From Adiantum capillus-veneris (lineage: Eukaryota > Streptophyta > Polypodiopsida > Polypodiales > Pteridaceae), in contig CM043966.1 in NCBI GenBank assembly GCA_014529385.2, forward strand, positions 44,340,537 to 44,404,536: 64,000 nt of DNA, in the 5' to 3' direction. Made by a program: the position numbers and the translations under genes. The notes beneath the pieces are model-generated. The model saw only the letters and a program-made list of their open reading frames with translations, did no database searches and had not been told where the DNA came from. Shown piece after piece: positions 23,589-39,079 of the stretch. The stretch's first letter is position 1, and each line of letters begins with the position of its first letter.

Positions 23589-24336
23589 TGTAAGGTCCCC
23601 AACCCCGAGAAGATTGGGGCGACTTGATAGACGGCCTTCCTTTATTTTCCTTTTCCATTGACGAAACCCTACTCCATTTCCACAAAGTAGAGATACGAGC
23701 AACAAAAGAGAGGAAGTCCTCTATCCATCGTTTACGTGGTTATAAGGGTCATATGCCACAAGCCAGGTCAATAAATCTAAGAGTCCAATGAAAGCTGTTT
23801 CCTAACATAAAGATGAAATCCCATTGACATATTTAGAATCCATAAACAACACCTTTTTTTCCACGTTTAAGAGGCATGGCCGTCATCCATAAACCATAAA
23901 TATGATATGAGATTTAGTCTAAACTAAATAGTACTCTTGTGTCACATAGATTTGGGTCATCTCGACTCTTGGCACAATGAGTCTCTAATTTCACTTCTCT
24001 TAATAAAAGGAAGTGGAGAGTTTCTCGACTAATCGAGACCACCCGTCCTTGACTGACAACCTGAGCCAGCCCCCAATTTCCACCCCACACTCACACTTTT
24101 TACCACACTGGTTTACATATACAAACATTGTTCCTTAATTAATTCCAAACACAGGTTCTTTTATACAGCCCTTCAAACAATACCAAAACAATTCAAACAA
24201 AGCCTAATGAAGACAACCCTATTATTCAAAAAATAAATTTTCCAATTTCTCACGAGTTGTCGCTACTCGCGGACTTTCTCTGTCTAACCAATAGAGCCTT
24301 TGCAAAGGATTTATTTGCTAACCGCGAATTGCGCAA

Positions 24337-24500
24337 CCTTCCCATCTCGCTAACTACGAGGCATCCCGCTACCCGCGAGGCATCTTGCTAATCGCCAGGC
24401 ATCCCGCTAGCCGCGAGGCATCCTACTAACCGCAAGGAACAAAAGAAAGCCGATAACCTCAGCTTAATCTCCGCTCCCCTCGCAATCATCTCGCTACCCG
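24337..24500. repeat. CGCTACCCGCGAGGCATCC tandem block in LTR
   Basis: About five copies of a 20-23 base unit of the form CGCTAACCGCGAGGCATCC follow each other with small changes. A related block is at about 28,060-28,195 in the other LTR. They are GC-rich islands in an AT-rich LTR; function unknown. Confidence 0.7.
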
Positions 24501-25175
24501 CAAGGATCAAAAGATATTATTTCAACAATTCTTTTCTTTAAATGATTCTTCAAACATGATCAACCAATTCTTAATATCAATCAGAATCCACTTATCAAAC
24601 AATAATAGTTTGTTAAACAATAACAATTCAACAAACATTGAGAATTTATCAAACAGTCCTTTCACTAATCTATAAAAACATATGTTTGTTTTTTGTTATA
24701 GGATCACATTTCTCGGACAGTTTAAGGGGTTCCCTATGCTTAGCTTCCCAAGTCAAACATGAATAGAAATGCAGAATTATAAATTTGTCTTACCGGATTT
24801 GGAGCGTGTGCGGTTAACTCCTGTGCTGGTGGCTAGACGGCTTCAACTTCTTTTTAGTTGATGCTTCCTCATGAGATACGTTCGGAGTAGACACCTTTGT
24901 TCCCACCTTCCTTGGTGGCACAACGGCATGCTCCGGAGTCCTTAGAACTTTGAATTACACGCTTCGGAGCCATAGCTTCGGAATAGAGAAAAGAAAAGCG
25001 CGTTGTTGTAGGGAAAGAGAGAGTGTGTTCACAAACCGGGAGATGGCACGTTGACGATTGGAGATGGAGATGGCTTGAAGGTGAGAGGTTAAGGGAGAGA
25101 GGCTTCCTCCGGCATGTCGTTGCGAGAGAGCTTCCGCTTCTGTAGATGTGTGTTCAAAGTGAGAGGAGAAGGGTC

Positions 25176-25184
25176 CTTTATATA
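25176..25184 (-). promoter_or_regulatory. TATA box in element D 3' LTR
   Basis: The minus strand reads CCTATATAAAGGACC. The same box occurs at 28,225-28,233 in the 5' LTR, upstream of the gag gene, and is the likely element promoter. Confidence 0.6.
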
Positions 25185-25657
25185 GGCTCTAGGGGGGTGC
25201 TAAGAATACTGACAAGGTTTCAAGAATAGGAGAAGGAAAAGCACACACGTTGTCGTGGCTCTAAAAAAAATTTACATTTTTTTTAAAAATAAAAATAAAA
25301 AAAATATATAATTTTTTTTTGATGTTCGCGAATCTTATGCGCGATTTTTTTAAAAAGCTCATACTTACAAGTTCCCATTCTATCTTGAGAGAGAGAAAGA
25401 AAGAAGTATACTAATTTTGACTCACCTCTCTTTCTTTCTTAAAAATACTATCTCTAAGATTTTTCTTCATACATAGATTAGGTTCCCACATAAACCTATT
25501 GTTCCATGTAAAGAAAGATCATAAATAAATAGATTCTGAACCCGATTTTCAATCCGATTGCTCTGATAAACTCATGATGATTCACAAAATTGAGAATCTC
25601 AATTACTTTGCAAAATAACTGAAATGACTTATATGGATAAATGTTGGGTACATTACA

Positions 25658-25672
25658 ATCTCCCCAACTTAG
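25658..25672 (-). other. Element D polypurine tract
   Basis: The minus strand reads AAGTTGGGGAGAT directly before the LTR start TGTAATG. This purine-rich tract is in the exact position required for plus-strand priming. Confidence 0.75.
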
Positions 25673-25764
25673 GGATTCGAGATGTCCTCATCTTGAGGAA
25701 AAGTGAGAATACTCCTACTCTAATTACTATCTCGATCATCATTATATCCAAAAGAGTGATGTCC

Positions 25765-26618
25765 TTAATCTGCTTCACTTGCTACTACTGTTGCTCCATT
25801 AGCCAATTGTGGACAAGAGTTTTGATAATGTCCTAACTCTCCACATTCAAAGCATCCAACATTCAAGCGTCGAGAATCTTGCGCATTAGCGGCATAAACC
25901 CTTTGTGGTTGTCTATCATTGAATCTTTGATTCTGTTCAATTCTTCTTGTAATCTCTTGTTCCTTCATCAAAGGTTTAGCTCTTAGTAAAGCATCTTGTA
26001 CGGTCGTAGGCTTTAGGGCTTCCAATCGTGAGCTAATTGGTTCTCTTAAACCTTGGCAAAAGCGAGCTACCTGCTGCTCTATGGTCATTGATGGTGCATA
26101 ATATCTAAGCCTTACAAACTTTGAGTAGTACTCTTCCAAGGATAAACTGTATTGTTTCAAGCTAAAGAACTCATTCATCTTTATCGCTTCATGGGCAGGA
26201 GGTAAGTATCTTTCCTTCACCGCTTGTTTGATTTCCCACCAACTCTGAGAGTTCTCCAATACTCCCATGTCACGACAATGTTGTTTCCACCATAACTTCG
26301 CTTCCCTTGAGAGACCAAACATCCCTAGCATCGCTTGATTTGCAGGTGTGGTCGCTTCATGGGAAGGAGGTAAGTATCTTTCCTTCACCGCTTGTTTGAT
26401 TTCCCACCAACTCTGAGAGTTCTCCAATACTCCCATGTCACGACAATGTTGTTTCCACCATAACTTTGCTTCCCCTGAGAGACCAAACATCCCTAGTATC
26501 GCTTGATTTGCAGGTGTGGTCCTTGCAGCACAGAGAAGTAATCATCCATAGCTTCAATCCATACTTCTGCATCTTTCTTAATATCATCACCCTCTCCTTT
26601 AAAATATGGTGGCTGCAT
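25765..26618 (-). pseudogene. Element D Gag with duplicated segment
   Basis: A minus-strand ATG at 26618 opens MQPPYFKGEGDD...VWIEAMDDYF. A 2-base insertion near 26,530 shifts the frame, and the rest (241 codons from 26490) continues as capsid and nucleocapsid: MFGLSGEAKLWWKQH, LKQYSLSLEEYYSKFVRLRYYAP, RFCQGLREPI and a zinc knuckle CFECGELGHYQNSC. A 56-residue block (168 bases; copies at about 26,185 and 26,353) is repeated in frame, doubling the GEAKLWWKQH segment. The duplication within the capsid is unusual. The frame shift suggests it no longer makes full Gag. Confidence 0.85.
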
Positions 26619-26789
26619 TTGTTTCACAATAACTTCTTTTCCTGAATCTCCATATAGATAGCATTGTTATGAGGGTTTTCCAACGTAAAAGTGATTTGAT
26701 GATTCCCCTGAGTGTACATCAATGTTTAAAATAACTCAAATCAATAGGGTACTTTCTAAACTTAGACTTATCCAATCCACTAAAAGCTC

Positions 26790-27070
26790 AATTGTATGAC
26801 TTAATCAATCCTTACTTATCCGATTCATTAAAACCCAATCACATGACCTAACCAATCTTGACTTAACCAGTCCATCAAAACTTAGTCATATGACTTAACC
26901 AGTCATGACTTATCCAATACGTCAAAACTCAATCATATAACTTAACCAGTCATGATTATCTCAATCACATGACTTAACCAGTCATGGATCATCCAATCAC
27001 ATGACTTAACCAGTCATGGCTCATTCAATCCACACAAAAACTCACTTACATGGCTTAACCAGTCAAACTA
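26790..27070. repeat. CTTAACCAGTCATG repeats in element D leader
   Basis: The phrase ACATGACTTAACCAGTCATG and close variants occurs about six times at spacings of roughly 35-65 bases, often with AATCA or AACTCAAT between. CATGACT...AGTCATG is itself an inverted pair, so each unit can fold. The repeats lie in the untranslated leader between PBS and gag. Confidence 0.65.
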
Positions 27071-27295
27071 TTTTTTTGTAGAAAAACAACTCAATCTTCT
27101 ATTCATAAAATCATCAAAATGTCATATAGGGGTCTACAAAGGATCTCTTCATGAAAAAAAACATAATAGAGGTTTCAACCATAACTATGGTACACGTCAG
27201 TCGACATACCGTAATATCTCTAAGAGGCAGATAATGGGTATACTAACCATAAACATGAGGAAGCTAAAGGAGTCAATTTAATCTCTTTAACCTAG

Positions 27296-27307
27296 GCTCT
27301 GATACCA
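27296..27307 (-). other. Element D primer binding site, initiator tRNA-Met
   Basis: The minus strand reads TGGTATCAGAGC two bases from the 5' LTR. This is the classic plant retrotransposon PBS complementary to the 3' end of initiator tRNA-Met. Confidence 0.92.
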
Positions 27308-27309
27308 AT

Positions 27310-28623
27310 TGTGAGGTCCCCAACCCCGTGAATATTGGTACGAATTGATAGACGGCCTTCCTTTATTCTCCTTTTCCATTGACGACACCCTACTCCGTTT
27401 CCACAAAGTAGAGATACAAGCAACATAAGAGAGGAAGTCCTCTATCCATCGTTTACGTGGTTATAAGGGTCATACGCCACAAGCTAGGTCGATAAATCTA
27501 AGATTCCAATGAAAGGTGTTTCCTAACATAAAGATGAAATCCCATTGACATATTTAGAATCCATAAACAACACCTTTTTCCCCACATTTAAGAGGCATGG
27601 CCGTCGTCCATAAACCATAAATATGATATGAGATTTAGTCTAAACTAAATAGTACTCTTGTGTCACATAGATTTGGGTCATCTCGACTCTTGGCACAATG
27701 AGTCTCTAATTTCACTTCTCTTAATAAAAGGGAGTGGAGAGTTTCTTGACTAATCGAGACCACCCGTCCTTGACTGGCAACCTGAGCCAGCCACCACTTT
27801 CCACCCCACACTCACACTTTTTACCACACTATTTTACATATACAAACAATGTTCCTTAATTAATTCCAAACACAGGTTCTTTTATACAATCCTTCAAACG
27901 ATACCAAAACAATTCAAACAAAGCCTAATGAAGACAGCCCTATTATTCAAAAAATAACTTTTCCAATTTCTCATGAGTTGCCGCTACCCGTGGACTTTCT
28001 CTGTCTAACCAACAGAGCCTTTGCAAAGGATTTATTCGCTAACCGCGAATTGCGCAACCTTCCCGTCTCACTAACCGCAAGGCATCCCGCTACTCATGAG
28101 GCATCTTGCTAACCGCCGCTGGGTATCCCGATACCCGCGAGGCATCTCACTAATCGCCAAGCATCCCGCTACCCGCGAGGCATCCTGCAAACTGATGTGT
28201 GTTCAAAGTGAGAGGAGAAGGGTCCTTTATATAGGCTCTAGGGGAGTGCTAAGAATACTGAGAGGGTTTCAAGAATAGGAGAAGGAAAAGCTCGCGGGTC
28301 GTCGCGGCTCTTAAATAAAAAATAAAAATTTCTTACAAGTCCCATTCTATCTTGAGAGAGAGAAAGAAAGAAGTATCCTAATTTTGACTCACCTCTCTTT
28401 CTTTCTTAAAAATACTATCTCTAAGATTTTTCTTCACACATAGATTAGGTTCCCACATAAACCTATTGTTCCATGTAAAGAAAGATCATAAATAAATAGA
28501 TTCTGAACCCGATTTCAATCCGATTGCTCTGATAAACTCATGATGACTCACAAAATCGAGAATCTCAATTACTTTGCAAAATAACTAAAATGACTTATAT
28601 GGATAAATGTTGGGTACATTACA
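27310..28623 (-). repeat. Element D 5' LTR (1,314 bases, internally deleted)
   Basis: Matches the 3' LTR at both ends but lacks about 700 bases in the middle (the junction near 28,190-28,200 joins the GCATCC block directly to GATGTGTGTTCAAAG) and part of an AT-rich tract. It retains the TATA box at 28,225-28,233. Confidence 0.9.
28225..28233 (-). promoter_or_regulatory. TATA box in element D 5' LTR
   Basis: Minus-strand TATATAAAG. It is the only TATA box upstream of the Gag gene in the element's own orientation. Confidence 0.6.
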
Positions 28624-28649
28624 CCTAACAAGATTTTTGAAGGATAAGC

Positions 28650-32330
<3,681 letters not shown>

Positions 32331-32599
32331 GCTAAGTGTATCCAAGAGCAAACCTAGTGCTAATACCTTTGTAGGACATGGTGATTTTGAATGACAATTA
32401 CAAGAGAGGTGTTGGTCCTTCACACCACACATATAACTTGTGGGTAGGAGCACAATCTTCCCAAGATATAGATATGCTCACAAAAGAGATAATGCAAGGC
32501 TCTTTGCAAAGGCGAGGCTCACAAACAACTAAATCGTTACAAAGATACTTACAAAGCAGGCATCAACAATAGCCCAGGTTTTGCATGGGAGAAGAAGAG

Positions 32600-32900
32600 A
32601 GTTGCATTCATGCTTTTAGATAATGTCGCATTTCATGATAGAGGCAAGGTGACCTTTGGCTCCTGCTACAGTTAGTGATAGAGGAAAGATGCTCTCTGGC
32701 TCCAGCTGATGTAGCTCGTTATAGGAGCCAGACGACCTTGATTATTGCTGTGATTCATGATAGTTCGGGATAGACACAAGTGGACCTTTGGATCCTACTG
32801 TAGTTCATGATATACGAAGCGGCTCTTGTTGTAGTTTGTGACAGAGCAAGTGGCTCCTGCTACAATTCATGGTAGAGGCAAGGCAACCTTCGTTCCTACC
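32600..32900. repeat. Degenerate tandem repeat, about 60-base period
   Basis: Phrases of the type GGCTCCTGCTACAGTTCATG ATAGAGGCAAGGTGACCTTT recur about five times with changes (32,630, 32,690, 32,760, 32,800, 32,850). No coding signal is seen. Confidence 0.6.
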
Positions 32901-33699
32901 ACTACAACTTATGGAAAGAGTGACATTCAACAAAAAACTACGGGCTCAAGGCATAGCAAACGAGGTGTTGTAGCAAACAAGGCTGGAGCTGAAAACACAT
33001 CTTCTAAAACACTGAAATGCTGTCAACATTTGGCAATCAACACATCTTCTGTTGTCTTCTAGGTCGTTATGTCAATTTTGTATTCTCAATCGTTCATCAC
33101 CGTCAATTTTAAACTTTAAAACTAACGTTGTTTTGTGGTTTGTTGACAGAGAAAATTCAAATTTGATGGATGTCTATTATGTTTAAAACTGATGTTGTTG
33201 CTAATGCTAGGTTCAAACAAGCTCAGCCGTAGCTTTCCCTCATGATGCACGTAACCTACCATCATGCCCTATGTTCACAAGATGCAGAAGAAAAACATTA
33301 AGCTAATGTAATGCTGTTAGCGGGTCGCTCTGACGAACGTCTTCAGCATAGCTTTTTGGTACTAACATATATCAATACTCAGGAAAGTGACTTGGATGGG
33401 GCACGAAGACTCTTTGAGATTGTCAATCTCAAGAAGTGAACCTTAACACAAAAACTCTACAAGAAAACCAACACTCAATGATCAGGGAAATCTGCCTATG
33501 TGGGTGAAAGCATGTATAGGTGGCCTGGAAAGTAATGTCAAGGACCACCTCCTGGTGGCTTAAAAGTGGGTGTGTTAAAAGTGCTTCAAATCTCAAAAAG
33601 AATATCACTCTCCTAAGGTACGTCAATTAATTCTCCTAACGTACCACAATTAATGAGACTAAATGTAATTTACTGCTGAACGCTGGGTTATAGTCCGCC
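32901..33699. other. Stretch without recognised genes
   Basis: No domain-bearing frame or RNA gene is visible. Near 33,612-33,645 a short inverted pair GGTACGT...ACGTACC surrounds an AT-rich loop. It lies just outside the two-gene unit and might be part of its border, but I cannot show this. Confidence 0.4.
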
Positions 33700-33734
33700 G
33701 CTTCTTTCCCGCTACAATCTGTCTGAGGTTTCTT

Positions 33735-33978
33735 TGTCTCTGAGATCTCTCTTGGAGCTCTATCTAGCTCCTCTTTGTCTCTCTCTCACAGAGCTCTCGC
33801 TGAGCTTTCTGTATCGCTCAACCCCCCCCCCCCCCCTGTCTCTCTCTTTCTCTCTCTAAGCATGGCTCCTCTTGTGTCTGAGCTCGCGCTCATCTCTCTC
33901 TCTCTCTCTCAGCACTCTTTCTCTCTCTCTCACGAACTCTATCTCTATAGGTTCCTCTTCTACTTGATGATTCTTGAG
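33735..33978 (+). promoter_or_regulatory. CT-rich leader of transposase-like gene, with intron donor
   Basis: Dense CT repeats plus a run of about 16 C (near 33,821) precede the coding region. GAG|GTATGT at 33,978/33,979 and TTCTTGTAG at 34,082-34,090 would define a 112-base intron in the leader. CT-rich patches are common around plant transcription starts. No clear TATA box stands out. Confidence 0.45.
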
Positions 33979-34116
33979 GTATGTAAACACTTATTATGCT
34001 TTGTTAGTATCTTGCTAATTAGTGCAAGAAGTTTCATGTATTAATTAAAAGTATAGCATGTAGTTATGATTTGTATTGTATTTCTTGTAGAGCAATCCTT
34101 TGAAAGAACTGCAACA

Positions 34117-37100
34117 ATGGAGCACAATGAAGAACTGTCTATCAGCTCATCGTCATTGAGTAGAGAAGCTCAACTTCAGCGTAGAAAATTAATGAGGGAA
34201 TATTGGGCTGCTCAAAAACAAAAGCAACGTAAGGCAACGGTCAACTTTGTGACATAAAGCAATATAGGGGAGATGGATGAAAGAAAGAAACGAAGGATAT
34301 GTCAATCTATGGTACAACACTTTGATACATTAACCGTGGGAATGGATGCAAGTGGTAGGAAGGAAATCTTTGATGAACTTCTTCAACATCCTTGCTTCCT
34401 TACTATGCAGAGTAAATCCAAAGAGTTGGAAGCAATTATGCTGAGAAACATCCGCAACACTTTGAATCATGTGAAGGTCCCAAGATCTTCAGAAGAGTTT
34501 TTTGTGAAGAAATCAACAATGATGATGTTGGTGAATGGTGGAAGCAAGGAGCAAAACACTGACATGAGCATACCGCAAGATGCCAAGCTTATGGGGATCC
34601 ACAAAAGAAACTTATATTCAGCCAAACATCACTTAATAGTGTCAAGTGAATCCGATGGCTCGTTCCCTGTATCTGCATGTCATAGAGATGATGCACGGAG
34701 AACTCACATCACTCAAACTGTTAAAGACATAGTCTTTCAATTTTGGACGGATGAGATGAGGGTGTCCCCCAACAAGAAAGATGTTTGCAGTAAGAGACTA
34801 GCTAGATGTTCATATGTAAAGCATCCAATCCACCTTCTTGAGGAGCCTCAGGTAATTGATATATTTTTTTAGCACTTTTTATTGGTGCTACAACTCATAT
34901 TCCTGCTACAACATTATGTTTCTATACAACTTTTTATTGGTGCTACAAATCATTACTGCCACAAAATTATGTTTCTATACTTCTTTTTATTAGTGCTACA
35001 ACTTGTTTTGGTGTTTTGCACCACTTTCTAGTGGTGCTGCAACATTAAAAAGTGGTGAAACATTACTATACTGGTCTCTAATTGTATTTGAACCACTTCT
35101 AAAATTTGATCAATAGTTCTAAATGTTTGTGAAGCACTTTTACTTGTGTTTCCACACCACTTTTTAGTGTGTTTGAACCAGTTTTTAATGTTTTGCAGTA
35201 GGTTTTAATGTTTAAGAAACAGTTTTTAGTAGAAATGCACCAACGCTTCATCGTAAACCCTACAAAGTGGTGTTCACCCACTAAAAAGTCTTGTTTACCC
35301 AATGCTAACAGACGTGTTTTACAAACTCGTAGGGGTGTTACAGGTGCAAACGTTTTTGGTGGTGCAACTCACTTTTTCCAAGTGATGTAGCAACTTTTAG
35401 TCATGGTGCAACAGTAATAGTAGTGCCATAGACTTTTTACTGCTGCTGCACGAATGGTGCCCACCACCTTATGATGGTAACCAAAACCATATTAGTGGAG
35501 TTTGAACACATTTTGTTAGTAAACACTTACAAGTGCTGTCACACTACAATGAAGCGGTGCACACAACACTTACACGTATAAAAACCACTTTCACGTGGTG
35601 TCTGACCGCATTCAAGTGGTGAGAAGCCACTTTCATGTGCTAAGTCACTACGTCAGTCCATCACTCCATGCAAGTGGTGAGGCACCACTCCCAAGTGGTG
35701 TGACACCACTTTCAAGTAGTAACTAAAACCTTATCACTGCAATCAAGCGGAAAGTTCCCGCATTCAAGTGGCCAGACACCGCATTCAAGTGACAAGAAAA
35801 CGTGTTAAAGTGGTGACTGCCCACTTTGAACTAGTTTCTCACCACTCTCAAGTGGTCATCAAGTGGTGAGACACCACTTTCATGTGCAAAGTACTACGTT
35901 AGTCATAACTCCATGCAAGTGGTGAGACACCACTCCCAAGTGGTGAGACACCACTTTCAAGTGGCCGAACACCGCATTCCAATGACTTGAATACGCGTTC
36001 AAGTGGTGAGATACTACTTTCAAGTGATAGCTTAAACCTGGTCATTGCAATCAAGTGGCAAGCTCCCACTTTCAAGTGGCCAGACACTGCATTCAAGTGA
36101 CCAGAATCAGCGTTCAAGTGGTGACTACCCACTTTGAAGTAGTTTCTCACTAATTTCAAGTGGTCATCAAGTGGTGAGACACCACTTTCATGTGCTAAGT
36201 CACTACGTCAGTCATCACTCCATGCAAGTGATGAGGCACCACTCCCAAGTGGCAAGACACCACTTTCAAGTGGTAGCTAAAACCTTGTCACTGCAATCAA
36301 GCGGCAAGTTCCCGCTTTCAAGTGGCCAGAAACCGCATTCAAGTGACCAGAATCCGCGTTCAAGTGGTGACTGCCCACTTTGAAGTAGTTGCTCACCACT
36401 CTCAAGTGGTCATGAAGCACTTTTCACAAGAGCTCCTCCACTTCCAAGTTGTGTTGGACCACTATCTAGTTCTGATGCTGGTCTGTCGCCTAGTATTTTG
36501 TCCCTCCCAGCTACTTTTTAAGTGCTAGATTTTAATTGGTGACTGGCCACTTTGAACTAGTCGCTCACCACTCTAAAGTGGTCATCAAACACTTTTCACA
36601 AGAGCTCCTCCACTTTCAAGTTGTGTTGGACTACTATCTAGTGCTAATGCTGGTCTGTCGCCTAGTATTTTGTCCCTCCCAGCTACTTTTTAAGTGCTAG
36701 TTCTGAACTTCCCCAGAACTTTCATGTCCTTACTCACCACTTTTTAATCGTTGCCCAACATATTCAAGCAGTGCACACCATTTTTTATTGGCGGTTCATC
36801 ACCGTCAAGTGGTTTGAATTCACTTTTAAGTCGCGCCAAACCACTTTTTAGTTACGCTGAATGCAGTTTCTCACCACTATTAAGTTGCCCTCACGCAACC
36901 TCTTAATATTCTACCTTTTTGTACGGTTACTAGTTTCTACACTAATTTGTATTTGTGGTGCATTATTTTCATAGGTAAAACAATACTACTGAATGTATCA
37001 TTACTAGTTTTTAGTGGTGCACACCAGTTTTTAGTGATATAGAATCACTTTTTAATGTTTTGAAACAATTTAACCAGTTTTGAATGCTAAGTTTATTTTT

Positions 37101-39009
37101 AACATTTGTATACATGTATATTGCAGGTGGAACTTTATTTAAGATTCAAGACAAAGTATGCAGATATTCAGATTTCGCAACGTTGCTTCGAGTCTATGAA
37201 ACCGTTCTTTGTCCGAAAATTGAGGGATCGCTACACCTGCTGTTGTATTGTGCATGTACAAATGATTTTCCTTAAAGAGGCAGTAAATCACATGCGGACT
37301 CGAAGTTTTGATCTTCATGGTTCTTGCTACATGTGCAGCTACCCTATATGCCTTCATCATGATGAAGTTGTCAACCATGGATGCCTTGCATACAAAAATG
37401 CAAGTATGAGTACCACTTCACTGTTGGAGTCTATACTCTGCTCTATACTTGCAGAACATAGTTTCCATAGATACCAATGCTTAATGGGAACATGGAATGC
37501 ATGCGGTGTAGGTAATATTCAGATCTGTCCAAGAGAAGAATTTGAGCAGAGTAAGCAAGTATCTGTGAAGTTTTTTGAAAATATAGTGGGTGCTACTGGA
37601 TTAAACAATGAAGCTAGAAAGAGCACTGTGAAAGACATTTTCCACAAGAAAATAATGCCTAGAGAACTTTTGCGCGTGTACCAAGACCACTTGAAGAAGT
37701 ATGTCACTCACAATTTTATATTTAGGTGGCAAGCACAATAGTTCAAGGATTGCATTTCTTTGTTTCCAGATGATGTGGTTATCTTCGTCGTTGACTTTGC
37801 AAAGAACTACTCCTTCAAGGAGCAAAATGAGATCCAGTCAATGCATTGGTACACTAAGCAAGTCACTATCTTTGTCCTGATTACTTATTTCCGCATCGCA
37901 TCAGGTGCAATAAAGAAGACCATGCACTTTTTTGTCTCAGATGATAAACAACATGACACCTTATTTGTGCAGCATGATTTTCTCTTACATGCTCAATGGT
38001 TGAGAGATCAAGGGCTAAGCTTTAAAAAACATTGGGTTTGGTCAGATGGCGCAGCTTCACAATTTAAAGCAAAGCGATCGTTTTACTTTGTTGCTAGATA
38101 TTGGAGCCTTACTGGCATGGAAATGAATTGGATTTTTTTTTTCTCAGGACATGGAAAGGGGGACATGATGGGGCTGGGGCTGTCATTAAAAGGGCTCTAA
38201 CTCATGAGCAATTGAAGCAAAATAGCGTTTGGTTGACTTGTGCAGTTGAAGTTGTCTCTTTTTTGAGAATGCATCTCAGTACTGGAGCAAGTGCTATGTA
38301 TGACAAGCAAAAGAGGGAGGTCAGTAGGGTGTTCTGGGAGGTCAAGCTAGGCGATGTTCAGCGATCCCATCAATGGGACTGCAAACCATTGAAGGGCTCA
38401 AGAGCAATGCACTGTGTGAATGGGTATTCTGAGAACAAAACTTGTGCATTGCGATCAAAACAGTTGTCATGCTTTTGTTTTCCTTGCAGGCTTGGCCATT
38501 GGAGAAAGTGTATGAACAGATCACATGTGGAGACGTGGCAATATCACACTTTGGAGCCACTTGCTAATGATTCCTAGTCATACGGAGACTCAGACGATGA
38601 GGAGTTCCATGGTGCCACTTATGCAGGTCATTATGACTCCTTAAGAGATGCTCTCACACTTGGAGACAATTTTGCTGTCACTTCTGAAGAGAATAATGAG
38701 GAGGCTGTTGAATTCTACATTTTGAAGTGTGTAGTAGCTAAGGGCCTAACAACTAATGAGCAAATTGATGCATGGGGCAACAAGATAGAGAAGCATACTT
38801 ATATGGTCACGTGCCATTGGTATAAATCCCTACAAGCAAACTTGTATGAGCTGTGGGATAACAAGCCAGTAGTTTTCATATATTCCCACTTGATAAGGGC
38901 AATAAAGTTCCCTATGGAGCCTGTAGTGCTCGATGGCATAGGAGAAGTGTTCGAACTTTCCAATGAAAACCATGAGGCAATATACAATAGCATGCCCTTC
39001 GAATTGTAA
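34117..39009 (+). pseudogene. Transposase-like protein, two-exon gene with stops
   Basis: The ATG at 34117 opens exon 1, which ends at 34851 (CAG|GTAATT). Exon 2 starts at 37127 after TTGCAG, and the frame is kept (phase 0). Exon 1 ends with KKDV...HPIHLLEEPQ and exon 2 opens with VELYLRFKTKYADI and a CCCIVHVQ motif. A DDE-like order follows: VVDFAKNY (Asp at 37793), WSDGAASQFK (Asp at 38045) and HGKG with DGAG...KR (38150-38180). I recall this motif set from abundant, poorly named proteins that look like transposases. Three in-frame stops (TAA 34255, TAG 37739, TAG 38575) and one missing G in the run at 38158-38162 break it. A 39-base in-frame GT-AG segment (34229-34267) spans the first stop but is very short for a plant intron. 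Confidence 0.7.
34990..37075. repeat. ACCACT/AGTGGT repeat array inside intron
   Basis: The 2,275-base intron 34852-37126 is packed with CCACTT...AAGTGG inverted pairs. Typical units read ACCACTTTCAAGTGGT (7-base arms) or CCACTTTTTAGTGG. Longer blocks repeat at about 245 and 309 bases (the phrase CCATGCAAGTGGTGAGGCAC near 35,667, 35,912 and 36,221). A separate block containing GCTGGTCTGTCGCCTAGTAT is duplicated with a 172-base period at about 36,420-36,720. Confidence 0.85.
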
Positions 39010-39079
39010 ATCAAATCTGATTTTATATCATCTAGTGAAAGATTGAACAAGATGGAATTGGTGTAAACGTACGATGGAA

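Larger units (their letters stand above)
23589..25657 (-). repeat. Element D 3' LTR (2,069 bases)
   Basis: The longer of the two LTRs, with TG...CA ends. It keeps about 700 bases (near 24,430-25,147) that are missing from the other LTR and an AT-rich tract near 25,260-25,350 that is shortened there. It contains a GC-rich tandem block near 24,340-24,500 and a TATA box at 25,176-25,184 (minus). Confidence 0.9.
23589..28623 (-). mobile_element. Element D: gag-only non-autonomous LTR retrotransposon
   Basis: Direct repeats starting TGTAAGGTCC / TGTGAGGTCC and ending GGGTACATTACA enclose only 1,652 bases. The internal part, read on the minus strand, has a tRNA-Met PBS, a leader, one gag gene and a polypurine tract, and no protease, RT or integrase. 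This is the layout of plant TR-GAG elements, which depend on a partner for enzymes. The flanks TCTAA (23584-23588) and CCTAA (28624-28628) are a 5-bp target duplication with one mismatch. Confidence 0.85.

Noticed and set aside
34229-34267. 39-base GT-AG intron spanning the first stop of the transposase-like gene
   Set aside because: Shorter than normal plant introns; kept only as a remark in the feature.
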